A stretch of 64,000 bases of DNA from Campylobacter majalis (GTDB taxonomy: Bacteria; Campylobacterota; Campylobacteria; Campylobacterales; Campylobacteraceae), in the NCBI RefSeq assembly GCF_905120465.1, contig NZ_CAJHOF010000008.1, positions 1 to 64,000 of the forward strand. The letters run 5' to 3'. Under the pieces are notes generated by a model, which searched no databases, was not told the origin of the DNA, and saw nothing but the letters and a program-made list of their open reading frames with translations. Position 1 is the stretch's first letter. The number at the start of each line of letters is the position of its first letter. Shown one piece after another: positions 1 through 11,385 of this stretch. The position numbers and the translations under genes were made by a program.

Positions 1-1
1 C

Positions 2-390
2 TCAATTTAACTTAACCCTATTTTCTCTTATCAATTTTAATAAAATTTAATAGAGATTGTCATGGTTATTAAATCTAAATTCACACTCTTTTAAGTGTAA
101 CAAAAAGTTATCTCGTTTTACACATTTAAATTTGCTTAATCTATGTTTAGCAAAAGTAGGGAAACTCTCAATTTTATTTATATGGTTTTTACCATTAGCA
201 AATTCATTTTTACAATGCTTAACCCTATAATGAGCACAATGCAGCATAATCAACAAGCCCGTCATAAACTTTTTAAGTATCAGTAAAAGCTCACTTGTAG
301 AGTAGTTTTTAACTTTTACGAGTATAAACTTTACCGTCTCTTTTAAGTAAGCCAAATACAGGCGTTTTTACTCTGCTACGCAAGAAACCT
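2..390 (-). pseudogene. Degenerate IS1595-family transposase (C-terminal half)
   Basis: Minus-strand remnant of an ISXO2-like DDE transposase. Family-typical pieces lie in different frames: TPVFGLLKRDGKVYT at 321-365 in one frame, then SELLLILKK, then YDGLVDYA in a shifted frame, then HYRVKHCKNEFANGKNHI and HLKECEFRFN back in the first frame. After DNLY a TAA (47-49) interrupts a reading that continues as ILLKLIREN to a TGA at 2-4. At least two frameshifts, one nonsense codon and loss of the N-terminal half make it non-functional. A 7-bp inverted repeat (AAACCTG/CAGGTTT) with an inner hairpin lies at about 386-430, just upstream. The family call rests on remembered motifs. Confidence 0.75.
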
Positions 391-583
391 GCCACTGCGA
401 AGTGATGGCGAGTGAAACGAGACAGGTTTGTGTGAAAATATTTCAAAATTCTTTAAATTTGGCTTCTGAAATTAATAACGATAAATATACTTGTTTTTCA
501 TCAGTAAAATCATAACTTAAAGCAAATAAAATGAGCTTTAAGTTAAATTGACCATTAAGGTATAAAACCTAAAGCATCAATAA

Positions 584-2104
584 TTAAATTTGCAATGACT
601 TAATTCGTATATAGCTATTTAATGCCGCAACATACGCCTTTGCACTTGCCATCATAGTATCTATATCTAGCCCATGCCCCATAACAGCATGTGAGCCTTC
701 AAACTCAACTTTAACATCAACTTTAGCTAAAGCATCCTTGCCTTGAGATACAGCAATCACCTTGTAATCTTTTAAGACGCCACTTATGCTACTTATCCTA
801 TCAATAACCTTAAATATCGCATCGGCCGTGCCATTTCCAAGAGCAGAATCGCTAATGATCTCGCCATTGTGTTTAATGCTAATTGATGCACTAGCAAGAT
901 CTCCTCCACTACTTTGAAGCAATCCTACTATTTCATATGCTTGTGGGATTTTTGTTATCTCTTGCGATACTAACGCCCTTATGTCATCATCAAAAATATC
1001 TTTTTTCTTATCCGCTAAATCCTTAAATTTCTCAAATGCCGTATTTAATGCGTCACCATCAAGCTCAAATCCAAGAGAGATAAGCTTATCTTTAAATGCA
1101 TGACGACCACTGTGTTTGCCTAAAACTAAAGAATTTTTCTCAAGACCTATGCTTTCAGCAGATATAATCTCATAAGTTTCTTTATGCTTTAAAACACCAT
1201 CTTGATGTATGCCACTCTCGTGAGCAAAAGCATTTTTGCCAACTATTGCCTTATTTGGCTGCGGCTCAATACCAGTAATGGTGGCAATTAGTCTAGATAT
1301 TGGATAAATTTCTTTTGCAATTATATCGGTATAAAGCGGTGCAAATATATCCTGGCGTGTTTTAATAGCCATAACTATCTCTTCAAGTGCAGCATTTCCG
1401 GCACGCTCTCCAATGCCATTTATTGTGCATTCAACCTGTCTAGCACCAGCCACAATAGAAGCTAGTGAATTTGATGTGGCCAAACCAAGATCATTGTGAT
1501 TATGCACTGAAACTATGGCTCTACCATCTATAAATTTCACCATTTGTTCTATCATAGCCGAAATTTCTAATGGTAATCTATATCCAACCGTATCAGGAAG
1601 GTTTATGGTTTTAGCACCAGCACCTATAGCTGCATCGCATATCTCTTTTAAAAACGATATCTCACTTCGTCCAGCATCTTCACAGCTAAACTCAACATCA
1701 TCACAAAAACTCTTGGCATACATCACGGCATCAACTGCTCTTTTTATAACTTCATCTGGCTTCATTTTAAGCTTATACTCCATATGAATAGGACTTGTTG
1801 CGATAAATGTATGAATGCGTTTGTTCTTTGCTGGTGCTATCGCATCTGCAGCCGTTTTTATATCTTTTTCTAACGCACGAGATAGTGAGCAAACCGTGAT
1901 ATTTGACGCTTGTTTTGCTATCTGATTTACCGCATCAAAATCCCCAGCGCTAGCTGCAGCAAATCCAGCCTCCATAACATCAACCCCCAAACGCTCAAGT
2001 GCAAGTGCAATTTGCAACTTTTCAGCCGTATTCATAGAAGCACCAGGGCTTTGCTCTCCATCACGCAATGTTGTATCAAATATTATAATTTTATTATCGT
2101 TCAT
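584..2104 (-). CDS. leuA: 2-isopropylmalate synthase
   Basis: First committed step of leucine biosynthesis: acetyl-CoA plus 2-oxoisovalerate gives 2-isopropylmalate. About 506 aa, usual for the family. The N-terminal TIM-barrel signature [13 protein letters not shown] is at residues 9-21, the metal-binding HNHND lies near residue 200, and GIGERAGNA follows; the C-terminal third is the leucine-responsive regulatory domain. An in-frame TTG at 2122 would lengthen it, but AAGGA sits 6 nt before the ATG at 2104 (a second ATG is at 2107), so that start is preferred. A leucine-rich leader ORF and a TATAAT lie between pssA and this gene, implying leucine-dependent control. Confidence 0.96.
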   Translation of the reverse strand: MNDNKIIIFDTTLRDGEQSPGASMNTAEKLQIALALERLGVDVMEAGFAAASAGDFDAVNQIAKQASNITVCSLSRALEKDIKTAADAIAPAKNKRIHTFIATSPIHMEYKLKMKPDEVIKRAVDAVMYAKSFCDDVEFSCEDAGRSEISFLKEICDAAIGAGAKTINLPDTVGYRLPLEISAMIEQMVKFIDGRAIVSVHNHNDLGLATSNSLASIVAGARQVECTINGIGERAGNAALEEIVMAIKTRQDIFAPLYTDIIAKEIYPISRLIATITGIEPQPNKAIVGKNAFAHESGIHQDGVLKHKETYEIISAESIGLEKNSLVLGKHSGRHAFKDKLISLGFELDGDALNTAFEKFKDLADKKKDIFDDDIRALVSQEITKIPQAYEIVGLLQSSGGDLASASISIKHNGEIISDSALGNGTADAIFKVIDRISSISGVLKDYKVIAVSQGKDALAKVDVKVEFEGSHAVMGHGLDIDTMMASAKAYVAALNSYIRIKSLQI

Positions 2105-2138
2105 CATATTTCCTTTTGACAATTTTTATTTTTTGGTA

Positions 2139-2144
2139 ATTATA
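2139..2144 (-). promoter_or_regulatory. Candidate -10 box for leuA
   Basis: A perfect TATAAT on the minus strand, about 35 nt before the leuA start and downstream of the leader ORF. No clear -35 is seen, as is normal for Campylobacter sigma-70 promoters. A transcript starting near 2132 would skip the leader peptide, so leuA may be read both from this site and from upstream. Confidence 0.5.
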
Positions 2145-2168
2145 ATGAGTTAAGTTTAAATTTTGTTG

Positions 2169-2246
2169 CTACCTAAGTAGCAGTAGTAGGTTTTTTATTT
2201 CAATTTTTGGAAGAAATTTTATAGCTTTTATAACCCCTATGCTCAC
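2169..2246 (-). CDS. Putative leucine leader peptide (25 aa)
   Basis: A 25-codon ORF starting with GTG that overlaps the pssA stop by GTGA and has AAGGA 6 nt upstream. Its last seven codons before the stop end in CTA CTA CTG CTA CTT AGG TAG: five consecutive leucine codons directly upstream of the leucine biosynthesis gene leuA. This is the hallmark of ribosome-mediated control of leu operons. A perfect GCTAC/GTAGC hairpin covers the leucine codons and the stop. No classical poly-U terminator follows on this strand, so the mechanism (attenuation, Rho access or translational coupling) is open. Confidence 0.7.
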   Translation of the reverse strand: MSIGVIKAIKFLPKIEIKNLLLLLR

Positions 2247-2968
2247 GACTCTTCCTTTTTTGAAAATTTAAACATTATAAAAGCACGAGCAAGCCCATAA
2301 ATAACATACGCACTCATAACAAGCGTAGCACTCTCGATAGGGTATAAATATATCATAGAAAATGCAATAATTAAAATTACTAAAATCCTTAAAACATGAG
2401 CTTGTTTTAAATTTATTGTTTTAAAGCTAGGATAACGTATGTTGCTAACCATTAATATAGCCAAAATAGCTTGCAAAATCAAAAACAGCCACTCATATCC
2501 ACGTAAAAACTCATAATCTAGATAAAATCCAACCCAAACCACGCTCACAACTGCTGCTGTTGGAATAGGAAGCCCTATAAAAACATTTGGCTCATATGTG
2601 CCTGTAGTGATATTAAATCTAGCCAATCTAATAGCTCCAAATACTACAAACATAGCACTCATCAATGCACCAAGTTTGCCAAACTGAGCACCAATAGTAA
2701 GATAAAAAAGTATGGCTGGAGCTACTCCAAAAGCAACCAAATCCGCCAAACTATCAAACTCAACACCAAATTTACTAGTAGTTTTTGTAAGTCTAGCAAC
2801 TCTGCCATCAAGCCCATCTAATATAAGCGATAAAAAAATATACAAAATTGCCTTAAAATATTGTCCATTAATTGCGGCTATAACGCTAATAATACCCATA
2901 AAAGCACTAGCAGCCGTAAATAGATTTGGCAATATATACATTAGTTGCAATTTTTGTAAATTTTTCAT
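2243..2968 (-). CDS. pssA: CDP-diacylglycerol--serine O-phosphatidyltransferase
   Basis: Makes phosphatidylserine from CDP-diacylglycerol and serine at the inner membrane, the precursor of phosphatidylethanolamine. The CDP-alcohol phosphotransferase motif is complete: D51, D54-G, A58-R59, G68, D72 and D76 in 241 aa, with several hydrophobic helices around it. The ATG at 2968 is preferred over the GTG at 2971 because AAGG lies 7 nt upstream. It follows ftsH by 15 nt in the same operon, and its stop codon overlaps the start of the leucine leader ORF. Confidence 0.95.
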   Translation of the reverse strand: MKNLQKLQLMYILPNLFTAASAFMGIISVIAAINGQYFKAILYIFLSLILDGLDGRVARLTKTTSKFGVEFDSLADLVAFGVAPAILFYLTIGAQFGKLGALMSAMFVVFGAIRLARFNITTGTYEPNVFIGLPIPTAAVVSVVWVGFYLDYEFLRGYEWLFLILQAILAILMVSNIRYPSFKTINLKQAHVLRILVILIIAFSMIYLYPIESATLVMSAYVIYGLARAFIMFKFSKKEES

Positions 2969-2983
2969 CACTATACCTTATAC

Positions 2984-4894
2984 TTATTTTTCAAGTTGTT
3001 TTTTAATATCATCATCTTCTTCATGTTCAACCAAACGTGTTTCTAAACCATTTGCTTCTTCATAATTTCTAATAATCTCACGCACTTTGGCTCCGTCAAT
3101 AGTCTCTTCATCGTATAATGCTAAAACCATATTTTCAATAGCACCAGAATATGCACGTAATGTATCAAGAACAGCTTCGTATCGTTGTGAAAGCATTGTT
3201 TTTACAAACTCATCAACTTTCTCAGCCATTTTGTCACTATAGTCTTTTATGGTCTGTCCGCCAAGAAAATTGTTTCTTTGTTTTTCTAAAACCATAAGCC
3301 CAGCCACATCACTCATACCATAAATACTAACCATTGATTTAATGATGTCTGTTGCTCTTTCTAGATCATTACTAGCACCGGTTGAAATCTCTTTTATAAA
3401 TACTTCCTCAGCGGCACGCCCACCAAGAAGCACATCAACTTCAGCTATAAGTTCATGCTTTTGCATCATAAACTTATTCTCTTCAGGTGTGTTTAAAGTA
3501 TATCCAAGTGCTGCTAAACCACGTGGCACAACTGAGACTTTACTCACTCTTTTTGCACCTTTTGTTAGTTCCGCTATTAGTGCATGACCACTTTCGTGAT
3601 ATGTAACAATTCGTTTTTCCTTTTTATTTACACGACGAGATTTCTTCTCAAGCCCAGCTATGGATCTCTCAACGGCTTCTATTAAATCGCTCTGCTCTAC
3701 AACTTTTTTTGATTTTCTACCAGCTAAAAGCGCTGCCTCATTTATCACATTTTGCAAATCAGCACCGGCAAGTCCAGTTGTAAGTCGCCCAATCTCTTGC
3801 AAATCAACATTGTCTGAAATTTTAACATCCTTCATATGTACCTTAAGTATGTCAATCCTACCCTTAAAATCAGGTTTATCAACAAGCACTTGTCTATCAA
3901 AGCGACCAGGTCGTAAAAGTGCAGCATCTAAAATTTCAGGACGGTTAGTGGCCGCTATGACTATAACTGGTGCTTTATCAGCATCAAAACCATCCATTTC
4001 AGATAACAATTGATTTAGTGTTTGCTCCCTTTCATCATTTCCGCCCATCGGCCCAGAATTTCTACTTTTACCAATTGCATCTATTTCATCTATAAAAACA
4101 ATAGCAGGACTCTCTTTTTTTGCGTTTTCAAATAAATCTCTAACGCGAGATGCTCCAACCCCAACAAACATCTCAATAAAACTAGAGGCCGACATAGAAA
4201 AAAATGGAACGTTTGCCTCTCCAGCAACAGCACGAGCAAGAAGTGTCTTGCCGGTACCAGGAGGGCCTACTAGCAAAATTCCTTTTGGTATTTTTGCACC
4301 AAGGCGCAAATATTTATCAGGATCTTTTAGATAATCAACTATCTCTTCAACTTCTTCTTTTGCCTCTTCTACACCAGCCACATCAGCAAATGTTACTTTT
4401 GGTTTTTCTGAGTTAATTAACTTTTTTGCACTTCCAACTCCAAGCAGTCCACCACCCATATTTTTTTGCATACGAGAAGCAAGAAACATCCATATACCAA
4501 AGAATATAAACACAGGCAATACCCATGAAAATAGCAAATCACTAAGCCAATTTCTTTCACTAAAAGCAGTGTATTGAACTTTTGCTTCTTCAAGTACTGG
4601 AACTAAAGTAGGATCATTTACGCGTTTTATCATATATACACTATAATCTGTGCCGACAGCCTTTATTGTAGTTTCGGCTATTGCTACCTGAGAAATTTGC
4701 CCCTTTTTAATATAATCTTTAAAATCAGAATAAGCCAAATTTTTTGTTTGAGTATTTGCAGATATCATATCTGAGCCAAATTCAGAATCGCTAAAACTTC
4801 TAAACAACACCACAATCACAATAGCAAAAACAGCAAAAATCAAAATTGGATTTTTGTTAAAAAATCCATTATTATTGTTTTCATTTTTATTCAT
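2984..4894 (-). CDS. ftsH: ATP-dependent zinc metalloprotease FtsH
   Basis: Membrane-anchored AAA+ protease that degrades misfolded membrane proteins and regulatory substrates. 636 aa: TM segments at about 14-32 and 119-139 flank a small periplasmic domain; Walker A GPPGTGKT at 210-217, Walker B FIDEID at 267-272, second region of homology RPGRFDR at 328-334, and zinc site HESGH at 433-437. The asparagine-rich N-terminus is typical of campylobacters. It lies between prmA (9-nt gap) and pssA. Confidence 0.98.
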   Translation of the reverse strand: MNKNENNNNGFFNKNPILIFAVFAIVIVVLFRSFSDSEFGSDMISANTQTKNLAYSDFKDYIKKGQISQVAIAETTIKAVGTDYSVYMIKRVNDPTLVPVLEEAKVQYTAFSERNWLSDLLFSWVLPVFIFFGIWMFLASRMQKNMGGGLLGVGSAKKLINSEKPKVTFADVAGVEEAKEEVEEIVDYLKDPDKYLRLGAKIPKGILLVGPPGTGKTLLARAVAGEANVPFFSMSASSFIEMFVGVGASRVRDLFENAKKESPAIVFIDEIDAIGKSRNSGPMGGNDEREQTLNQLLSEMDGFDADKAPVIVIAATNRPEILDAALLRPGRFDRQVLVDKPDFKGRIDILKVHMKDVKISDNVDLQEIGRLTTGLAGADLQNVINEAALLAGRKSKKVVEQSDLIEAVERSIAGLEKKSRRVNKKEKRIVTYHESGHALIAELTKGAKRVSKVSVVPRGLAALGYTLNTPEENKFMMQKHELIAEVDVLLGGRAAEEVFIKEISTGASNDLERATDIIKSMVSIYGMSDVAGLMVLEKQRNNFLGGQTIKDYSDKMAEKVDEFVKTMLSQRYEAVLDTLRAYSGAIENMVLALYDEETIDGAKVREIIRNYEEANGLETRLVEHEEDDDIKKQLEK

Positions 4895-4903
4895 TATTTC
4901 CTC

Positions 4904-5743
4904 TTAATTTTTAAATACAAAGCTTATCCAATCATTTAATTCGCATTTTTGAACAAGCTCAAATTCTCCAAACTGTCTCTTAATTCTATCATCATATTTG
5001 TTTAAAATCCCAGATAAAATCAAATATCCGTTAGGTTTTAAAATTTTCTTTAAATCATTTTGAAGCATAAATATAACATCGGCAATTATATTTGCAACAA
5101 CTATATCATATTTGGTATCCAATCCAGCAATTGATCCAGTCCAAATTTTATCTATATTGACGTTATTTAATTTTGTATTTTCTAATGTGCTTTGAATAGC
5201 CAGCTCATCGGTATCACACGCACTAACATTACAACCAAGCTTTGCTAGAGCTATGCTTAGTATCCCACTTCCACAACCAACATCAATGGCATTCATATTA
5301 GATTTTGCATATTTTTGAATTAGACCCAAACACATGTTTGTGCTTTCATGGTGCCCTGAACCAAAAGCAAGAGCTGGATCTATGATAATATTTATTGCAT
5401 TTTTTACCGGTTCTTCCCAACTTGGATGGATATAAATATTATCCACCATTATTGGTTTTACTGCTTTTTTATACTCATTAATCCAGTCTTTATTTTGCCA
5501 AATTGTAATGTTTGTAGTTAAGTCATTTTGTAAATTTAAAGCATTCGCAAGAGCTTTGGCATACTCGTTTATGCCAAATTCCACATCAACCAAATCACTC
5601 TCATCACGTAATATTATCTCATTATCACGCTCTTGAATACTCTCAAAGCCTAATGAAAAAATAAGATCTATAATATTATCGTAAAAATTATGAGTCTTTA
5701 CACTCAACTCATAATAGTTATCATTTAAAATACTATCTTGCAT
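4904..5743 (-). CDS. prmA: Ribosomal protein L11 methyltransferase
   Basis: SAM-dependent methyltransferase that modifies ribosomal protein L11. 279 aa with the conserved DPALAFGSGHHEST block (122-135) and the SAM-binding DVGCGSG (154-160); VVANIIADV is the post-motif typical of PrmA. It overlaps the cheY stop by one base and precedes ftsH. The cheY-prmA-ftsH order is known from C. jejuni. Confidence 0.95.
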   Translation of the reverse strand: MQDSILNDNYYELSVKTHNFYDNIIDLIFSLGFESIQERDNEIILRDESDLVDVEFGINEYAKALANALNLQNDLTTNITIWQNKDWINEYKKAVKPIMVDNIYIHPSWEEPVKNAINIIIDPALAFGSGHHESTNMCLGLIQKYAKSNMNAIDVGCGSGILSIALAKLGCNVSACDTDELAIQSTLENTKLNNVNIDKIWTGSIAGLDTKYDIVVANIIADVIFMLQNDLKKILKPNGYLILSGILNKYDDRIKRQFGEFELVQKCELNDWISFVFKN

Positions 5744-6108
5744 TAACCAAGAACGTCCTCAAGTTTTTCTTTTAATACTTGCGGAGTAAATGGCTTAACA
5801 ATATAGTTATTAACACCAGCTTTTAAAGCGGTAATAACCTCAGCTTTACCACCTTCTGTGGTTACCATTATAATAGGCATATCTACATATTTTTCTTCAG
5901 CACGAACCTTTTTTACCAACTCCAAACCATTCATCTCAGGCATATTCCAGTCAGTAATCAAAACTTGTACATCAGGGTGCTGCGTAAGTAATCCCCAAGC
6001 TTCTACACCATGTTCGGCCTCTAAAATATCTTGATGACCTAGTCTTTGCAGTGTGTTTTTTATAATTCTTCTCATTGTTGAGCTATCATCTACAACTAAA
6101 ATTTTCAC
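5743..6108 (-). CDS. cheY: Chemotaxis response regulator CheY
   Basis: Single-domain receiver (121 aa) that carries the phospho-signal from CheA to the flagellar switch. All active-site residues are present: D7/D8, phospho-acceptor D53, T83/T84 and K105. The start is GTG, with AAGGA 6 nt upstream. A TGCTAGAAT promoter lies 34-39 nt upstream, so it probably heads its own transcript with prmA, ftsH and pssA. CheZ, the probable phosphatase for CheY, is encoded far away at 52652-53362. Confidence 0.97.
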   Translation of the reverse strand: MKILVVDDSSTMRRIIKNTLQRLGHQDILEAEHGVEAWGLLTQHPDVQVLITDWNMPEMNGLELVKKVRAEEKYVDMPIIMVTTEGGKAEVITALKAGVNNYIVKPFTPQVLKEKLEDVLG

Positions 6109-6141
6109 TCAAAATCCTTTTTAATTTAGTAAAAATGCTCT

Positions 6142-6147
6142 ATTCTA
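6142..6147 (-). promoter_or_regulatory. Candidate -10 box for cheY
   Basis: Minus-strand TGCTAGAAT, an extended -10 with consensus TAGAAT, in the 69-nt gap between hisA and cheY. The predicted start near 6135 gives a leader of about 27 nt carrying the AAGGA site. Confidence 0.5.
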
Positions 6148-6177
6148 GCAAATTTTTATTTATTAAAGCTTTAAAAT

Positions 6178-6888
6178 TTATAAAACTTGACTAAAAGCAT
6201 ATTTTAAATCAATTTTTCCTTCGTAATACGCCTTGCCAACTATTACTCCAGAAATCTCTTTTGTGTTTTTTAAGCATAAAATATCATCAAATCCACTAAC
6301 ACCACCACTTGCTATAGTCTCAACACCACTAGCATGTGCAATTTCAAGAGTAAAATCAACATTAACCCCACCAAGCATTCCATCTTTTGAAATATCGGTG
6401 CAAATTATGCCACAAACACCAGCATCAGCAAATTTTAAAGCCAAATCACTAGCTTTTATCTTGCTTACATCAGCCCAGCCCTCGGTTGCCACGTAGCCAT
6501 CTTTAGCATCTATGCCAACAACGATAGGATATTTTTGTGCCATTTTTTTTACAAAATCTGGATCCTTAAGTGCAACAGAGCCTAATATAACACGGGTAAC
6601 ACCCATGTCTAGATAAGTTTTTATACGCTCTTCATCACGAATTCCACCACCAACTTGAACATTTAAATTTGTATGTTTGACAATTGCTTTTATTGTTTTT
6701 AAATTTAGTGGCTCGCCTGCAAATGCTCCGTCTAAATCAACAACATGAAGCCAAGTAGCACCCATATCTTGAAAATTTTGTGCCAAATCCCAAGGTGTAT
6801 GTGAGTAAATTTTAGCCGAACTCATCTCGCCTTTGCTTAATCTTACAGCATTGCCCTGCTTTAAATCAATTGCTGGATATATTATCAT
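6178..6888 (-). CDS. hisA: ProFAR isomerase HisA
   Basis: Amadori isomerase of histidine biosynthesis (ProFAR to PRFAR), a (beta-alpha)8 barrel of 236 aa. The N-terminal [14 protein letters not shown] with catalytic D8, VGGGIR, the second-half DAKDG and [11 protein letters not shown] are all family blocks. It overlaps hisH by 4 nt (ATGA), so the two are translationally coupled. Confidence 0.97.
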   Translation of the reverse strand: MIIYPAIDLKQGNAVRLSKGEMSSAKIYSHTPWDLAQNFQDMGATWLHVVDLDGAFAGEPLNLKTIKAIVKHTNLNVQVGGGIRDEERIKTYLDMGVTRVILGSVALKDPDFVKKMAQKYPIVVGIDAKDGYVATEGWADVSKIKASDLALKFADAGVCGIICTDISKDGMLGGVNVDFTLEIAHASGVETIASGGVSGFDDILCLKNTKEISGVIVGKAYYEGKIDLKYAFSQVL

Positions 6889-7499
6889 GCTATCTCCGTA
6901 AAATTTTTAATAATTTTTAGCCCAACATCATGACTTTTTTCTGGATGAGGCTGAAAACCATAGATATTCTCATAGGCAACCGCCGAAACAAACTCATATC
7001 CATACTCGCTTGTAGCAAGAACAAATTTATCATCACAAACGGCATGAAAACTATGAACAAAATAAAAATACTCACTTTGATTTAAATCAAAATTTATAGG
7101 TGTTTTTTGATGAAATTTCATGCTATTCCAACCAACATGTGGTATCTTAAGATCTATTTTATTCTCGTTAAATTTCACAACATCTCCGCTAATAAGTCCC
7201 AAACCAGCACATTTTCCAAATTCATAGCTTTTATCAAATAAAAGTTGCATACCAAGACAAATGCCTAAAAACGGTTTTTTACTAGCCACAAACTCACGTA
7301 TACTACTATCAAATCCACGCTCTTTTAATCTAGTCATGGCATGCGCAAATGCACCAACTCCTGGCAAAACAACCCTGTCACAAGTAAAAATTTCACTAGC
7401 CTTGCTTATTAAAACAGCCCTTTTGCCAATAAAATTAAATGCATTTATAACACTTTGTATATTTCCTGCACCATAATCAATTATGCCTATTTTACTCAT
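6885..7499 (-). CDS. hisH: Imidazole glycerol phosphate synthase, glutaminase subunit HisH
   Basis: Class I glutamine amidotransferase that feeds ammonia to HisF. 204 aa with the catalytic triad C81 (GICLGMQ), H185 and E187 (QPHPEKS). hisF is not in this window. The ATG overlaps the pglG stop by 4 nt, so histidine genes are read together with the glycosylation genes. Campylobacters may carry HisH paralogues for other sugar pathways, but direct coupling to hisA favours the histidine role. Confidence 0.93.
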   Translation of the reverse strand: MSKIGIIDYGAGNIQSVINAFNFIGKRAVLISKASEIFTCDRVVLPGVGAFAHAMTRLKERGFDSSIREFVASKKPFLGICLGMQLLFDKSYEFGKCAGLGLISGDVVKFNENKIDLKIPHVGWNSMKFHQKTPINFDLNQSEYFYFVHSFHAVCDDKFVLATSEYGYEFVSAVAYENIYGFQPHPEKSHDVGLKIIKNFTEIA

Positions 7500-8386
7500 A
7501 CTTCGTTTCTTTTTACGCTAAATAAATAAGCACTAAGTGCTATCATTAATACCGCAACGCCACCTATTAAATAGATAGCATTTATGATATTCTCAGGTGC
7601 AGTTATGGCAAATTTAAACACAAGCATAAGAGCTTCGATTGCTAGTGCAATTATTATAGAGCCAACAAATCTAACCATAGTCTTATACATCACACTTGAG
7701 TCATTTCGACTTTTACCTATAACCTCTTCTTCAAAAATAGTCTTAACCAAATCAAAAATAGCAAGTGCAAGTGTTAAAATAATAGTTGATTCAAAAATAT
7801 GCTCTATTTCGATATCTGAAGTATGCTCAATAAAGCTCTTAACTCCATGCCAAAACAAAAATGCACACACCATAAATAGTGCCAAGCAAAATGCAGTATA
7901 AACAGAGCGCAAAAATACACCAAAGTAGTTATCAAGTCGTCCTGGATGGGCAATGCTTAATAAATTTTTAAGAGATATATCCACGCACACAACGTATATA
8001 AGCTCATTTTTTTCATCATAAACTGGCAAACTAGCCGTCACACAAAGCTTACCGTTTAAACTAGAAGGATATGGATCGGTTATAACTAATCTTTTTTCCT
8101 TTACAGCTAGGTAGTAGTAGGCTCTATTTGAGCGATTTTCGCCATCTCCAAACACATAACACTCTTGCAAACTTGTTGTATTGCCTATTTGCACACCACT
8201 TTTATCAAGCACATAAAAAGCATCTATGCTATCGATTTCATGAGCCATTTTTTCAAAGCCTAGCTTTATATTTTCTAAACTTACAGCTGGCGAGTAATTT
8301 GGTATATTTTTCTCAAATAGATACGTCATATAAGCCCTAGCCTTATAACGAACTGAGCTAAAATTTTGTATATCTTTGATTATCAA
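7496..8386 (-). CDS. pglG: General glycosylation pathway protein PglG (PDC sensor-like)
   Basis: 296-aa membrane protein. The N-terminal half (about 1-150) reads as a PDC/Cache sensor-like domain (FYVLDKSG, YYYLAVKEKRLVITDPY, VCVDISLK). The C-terminal half has about four hydrophobic helices (158-182, 200-215, 240-262, 268-290). The start is TTG, overlapping the pglF stop. The position directly after pglE-pglF matches pglG next to pglF in C. jejuni. Its biochemical role is not established. The name rests on synteny and size more than on motifs. Confidence 0.75.
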   Translation of the reverse strand: MIIKDIQNFSSVRYKARAYMTYLFEKNIPNYSPAVSLENIKLGFEKMAHEIDSIDAFYVLDKSGVQIGNTTSLQECYVFGDGENRSNRAYYYLAVKEKRLVITDPYPSSLNGKLCVTASLPVYDEKNELIYVVCVDISLKNLLSIAHPGRLDNYFGVFLRSVYTAFCLALFMVCAFLFWHGVKSFIEHTSDIEIEHIFESTIILTLALAIFDLVKTIFEEEVIGKSRNDSSVMYKTMVRFVGSIIIALAIEALMLVFKFAITAPENIINAIYLIGGVAVLMIALSAYLFSVKRNEV

Positions 8387-10167
8387 TTTTGTCCTTTTAA
8401 ATTTAGTTTATGATTAAATTCTGGCACTATAGCCTTTAATGCAGTTGGGATTTCGATATCTTTTAGTGTTAGTAAATTTAAAATTTCATCATTTAATTTT
8501 GAAATTTCATAAGGATTTGAACTAGTAACAAATATGCTTTTAAATTCAGTTTTAACATCATTTTCATCAATCAACAGCTCTTCATAAAGCTTTTCTCCCA
8601 TTCTAAGACCTGTAAATTCTATGCCAAGATGTTCTTTATTTGATAATAAAAGCATCTTTTTAGCCAAATCCAATATTTTTATCGGCTCACCCATATCAAG
8701 CACAAAAAGCTCACCACCTCGTGCTATAGATGCTGCTTGAAGCACAAGCTGACAAGCTTCACTAACTAGCATAAAATATCTTGTAATATCAGGGTGAGTA
8801 ACACTTAATGGTCTATTTTGTGCAATCAGGGATTTAAATTTAGGTATAACAGATCCACTTGAACCAAGAACATTACCAAAACGCACACAAACTATCTCTG
8901 TCTTATCGTCATTTGAGTTAAGTGCATATAACTCACAAACTCGTTTTGTCGCACCCATGATATTTGTCGGACGCACAGCCTTGTCACTAGAAATTATAAC
9001 CACCTTTTTGACTGAATGTTTTTTGGATATATCAACTACATTTTTTGAGCCAATGATATTATTTTCTACAGCTTGGTGTGGATTTAGCTCGCAAAGTGGT
9101 ACATGCTTATATGCTGCTGCGTGAATTACTATATCTGGCTTATGCATGGCAAAAATTTCATCAAGTTCATTAAAATTTAATATATTTATCATTTTTGCGA
9201 TACTTCGCCGATCGCTTATTTCTTCTGAAATTTTATACAAATTATACTCACTATTTTCAACCATAACCAACTTACTAGCCCCATAACTTAAGCACTGTTT
9301 TACTATTTCACTACCAATACTGCCGCCTGCTCCAGTTACTAAGACAACCTTGTTGTTTATAAAATTCTTAACAACTTGTTTATCTAAATCCTTTGGTTTT
9401 CTAGCTAATAAATCTTCTATCGAAACATCCTTAATCGGTTCATTTTCAATTAGTGAGAAAATTTTAATATCCCTAATACCATAGCCTATAAGCTCATCAA
9501 ATAGATCTTTTAACTCATCTTGCTCTATACTAAAAGCTATGATGGCAGTTTTAACATCATACTCTTTAATGAGATTTACTATCTCGCTTTTAGACTGAAC
9601 CATATGCCCATCACAATATGTTCCCACAAGCTCACTTCTACCATCAACAACACCAACAGCATAATAATTTAAATAGCCACTTTTTAGCCCCTTTAAAACA
9701 TGAAGTGCCTTGCTTGTAGCACCAAGCACAATGCATGGCTCCCCTTTTTGTCCGCGTTTTGAAAAGTCAATAAACATGCGTTTTGAGATCCTAAGCCCAC
9801 CAATAAGCAAATATGACATAACAAAATCTATAAATAAAATACTTCTTGGAAACGGATTAAAAAGATCTTCAAATATAAAAAACAAAATACTAAAAATCAA
9901 AAAAGAAAAAATATGCACCATGAAAATTTTACGTGCTTCATTTAGTCCAAAAAATCTCCAAGGCACTCTATAAATCTTAAAATACCACATAAAATTTAAT
10001 TTAATTATACACATCAAAACAAGAGTAAAAATCAATCCTTGATAGAAGATTTCAGGTATATTTCCATTAAATCTAAGCAAGTATGAAAAATAAATAGAAC
10101 ATAAAAATATAGTTACATCACAGATCAAAAAGAAAATTAGACGTTTTAATTTTGTAGCATAAAACAT
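8383..10167 (-). CDS. pglF: UDP-GlcNAc 4,6-dehydratase (C4,6, C5-retaining) PglF
   Basis: First step of UDP-di-N-acetylbacillosamine synthesis for N-linked glycosylation. 594 aa: four N-terminal TM helices (about 10-125), a CoA-binding-like middle domain (145-250) and a C-terminal short-chain dehydratase domain with NAD-binding GAGGSIG at 279-285, SDK at 394-396 and a MGATK motif in which M404 replaces the usual tyrosine of SDRs, as expected for this dehydratase group. It lies 2 nt after pglE and overlaps pglG by 4 nt. Confidence 0.95.
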   Translation of the reverse strand: MFYATKLKRLIFFLICDVTIFLCSIYFSYLLRFNGNIPEIFYQGLIFTLVLMCIIKLNFMWYFKIYRVPWRFFGLNEARKIFMVHIFSFLIFSILFFIFEDLFNPFPRSILFIDFVMSYLLIGGLRISKRMFIDFSKRGQKGEPCIVLGATSKALHVLKGLKSGYLNYYAVGVVDGRSELVGTYCDGHMVQSKSEIVNLIKEYDVKTAIIAFSIEQDELKDLFDELIGYGIRDIKIFSLIENEPIKDVSIEDLLARKPKDLDKQVVKNFINNKVVLVTGAGGSIGSEIVKQCLSYGASKLVMVENSEYNLYKISEEISDRRSIAKMINILNFNELDEIFAMHKPDIVIHAAAYKHVPLCELNPHQAVENNIIGSKNVVDISKKHSVKKVVIISSDKAVRPTNIMGATKRVCELYALNSNDDKTEIVCVRFGNVLGSSGSVIPKFKSLIAQNRPLSVTHPDITRYFMLVSEACQLVLQAASIARGGELFVLDMGEPIKILDLAKKMLLLSNKEHLGIEFTGLRMGEKLYEELLIDENDVKTEFKSIFVTSSNPYEISKLNDEILNLLTLKDIEIPTALKAIVPEFNHKLNLKGQN

Positions 10168-10169
10168 CT

Positions 10170-11303
<1,134 letters not shown>

Positions 11304-11385
11304 TTAAATTAGTCTTTTAAACTCACAACATTATTTTTAAAATATCGTTTTATAAACCCAAACACAACAACAAATCACAATGCGA

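Noticed and set aside
47-355. 102-aa ORF as a novel gene
   Set aside because: Its sequence is the C-terminal part of an IS1595-type transposase; frameshifts and a premature stop show it is a remnant.
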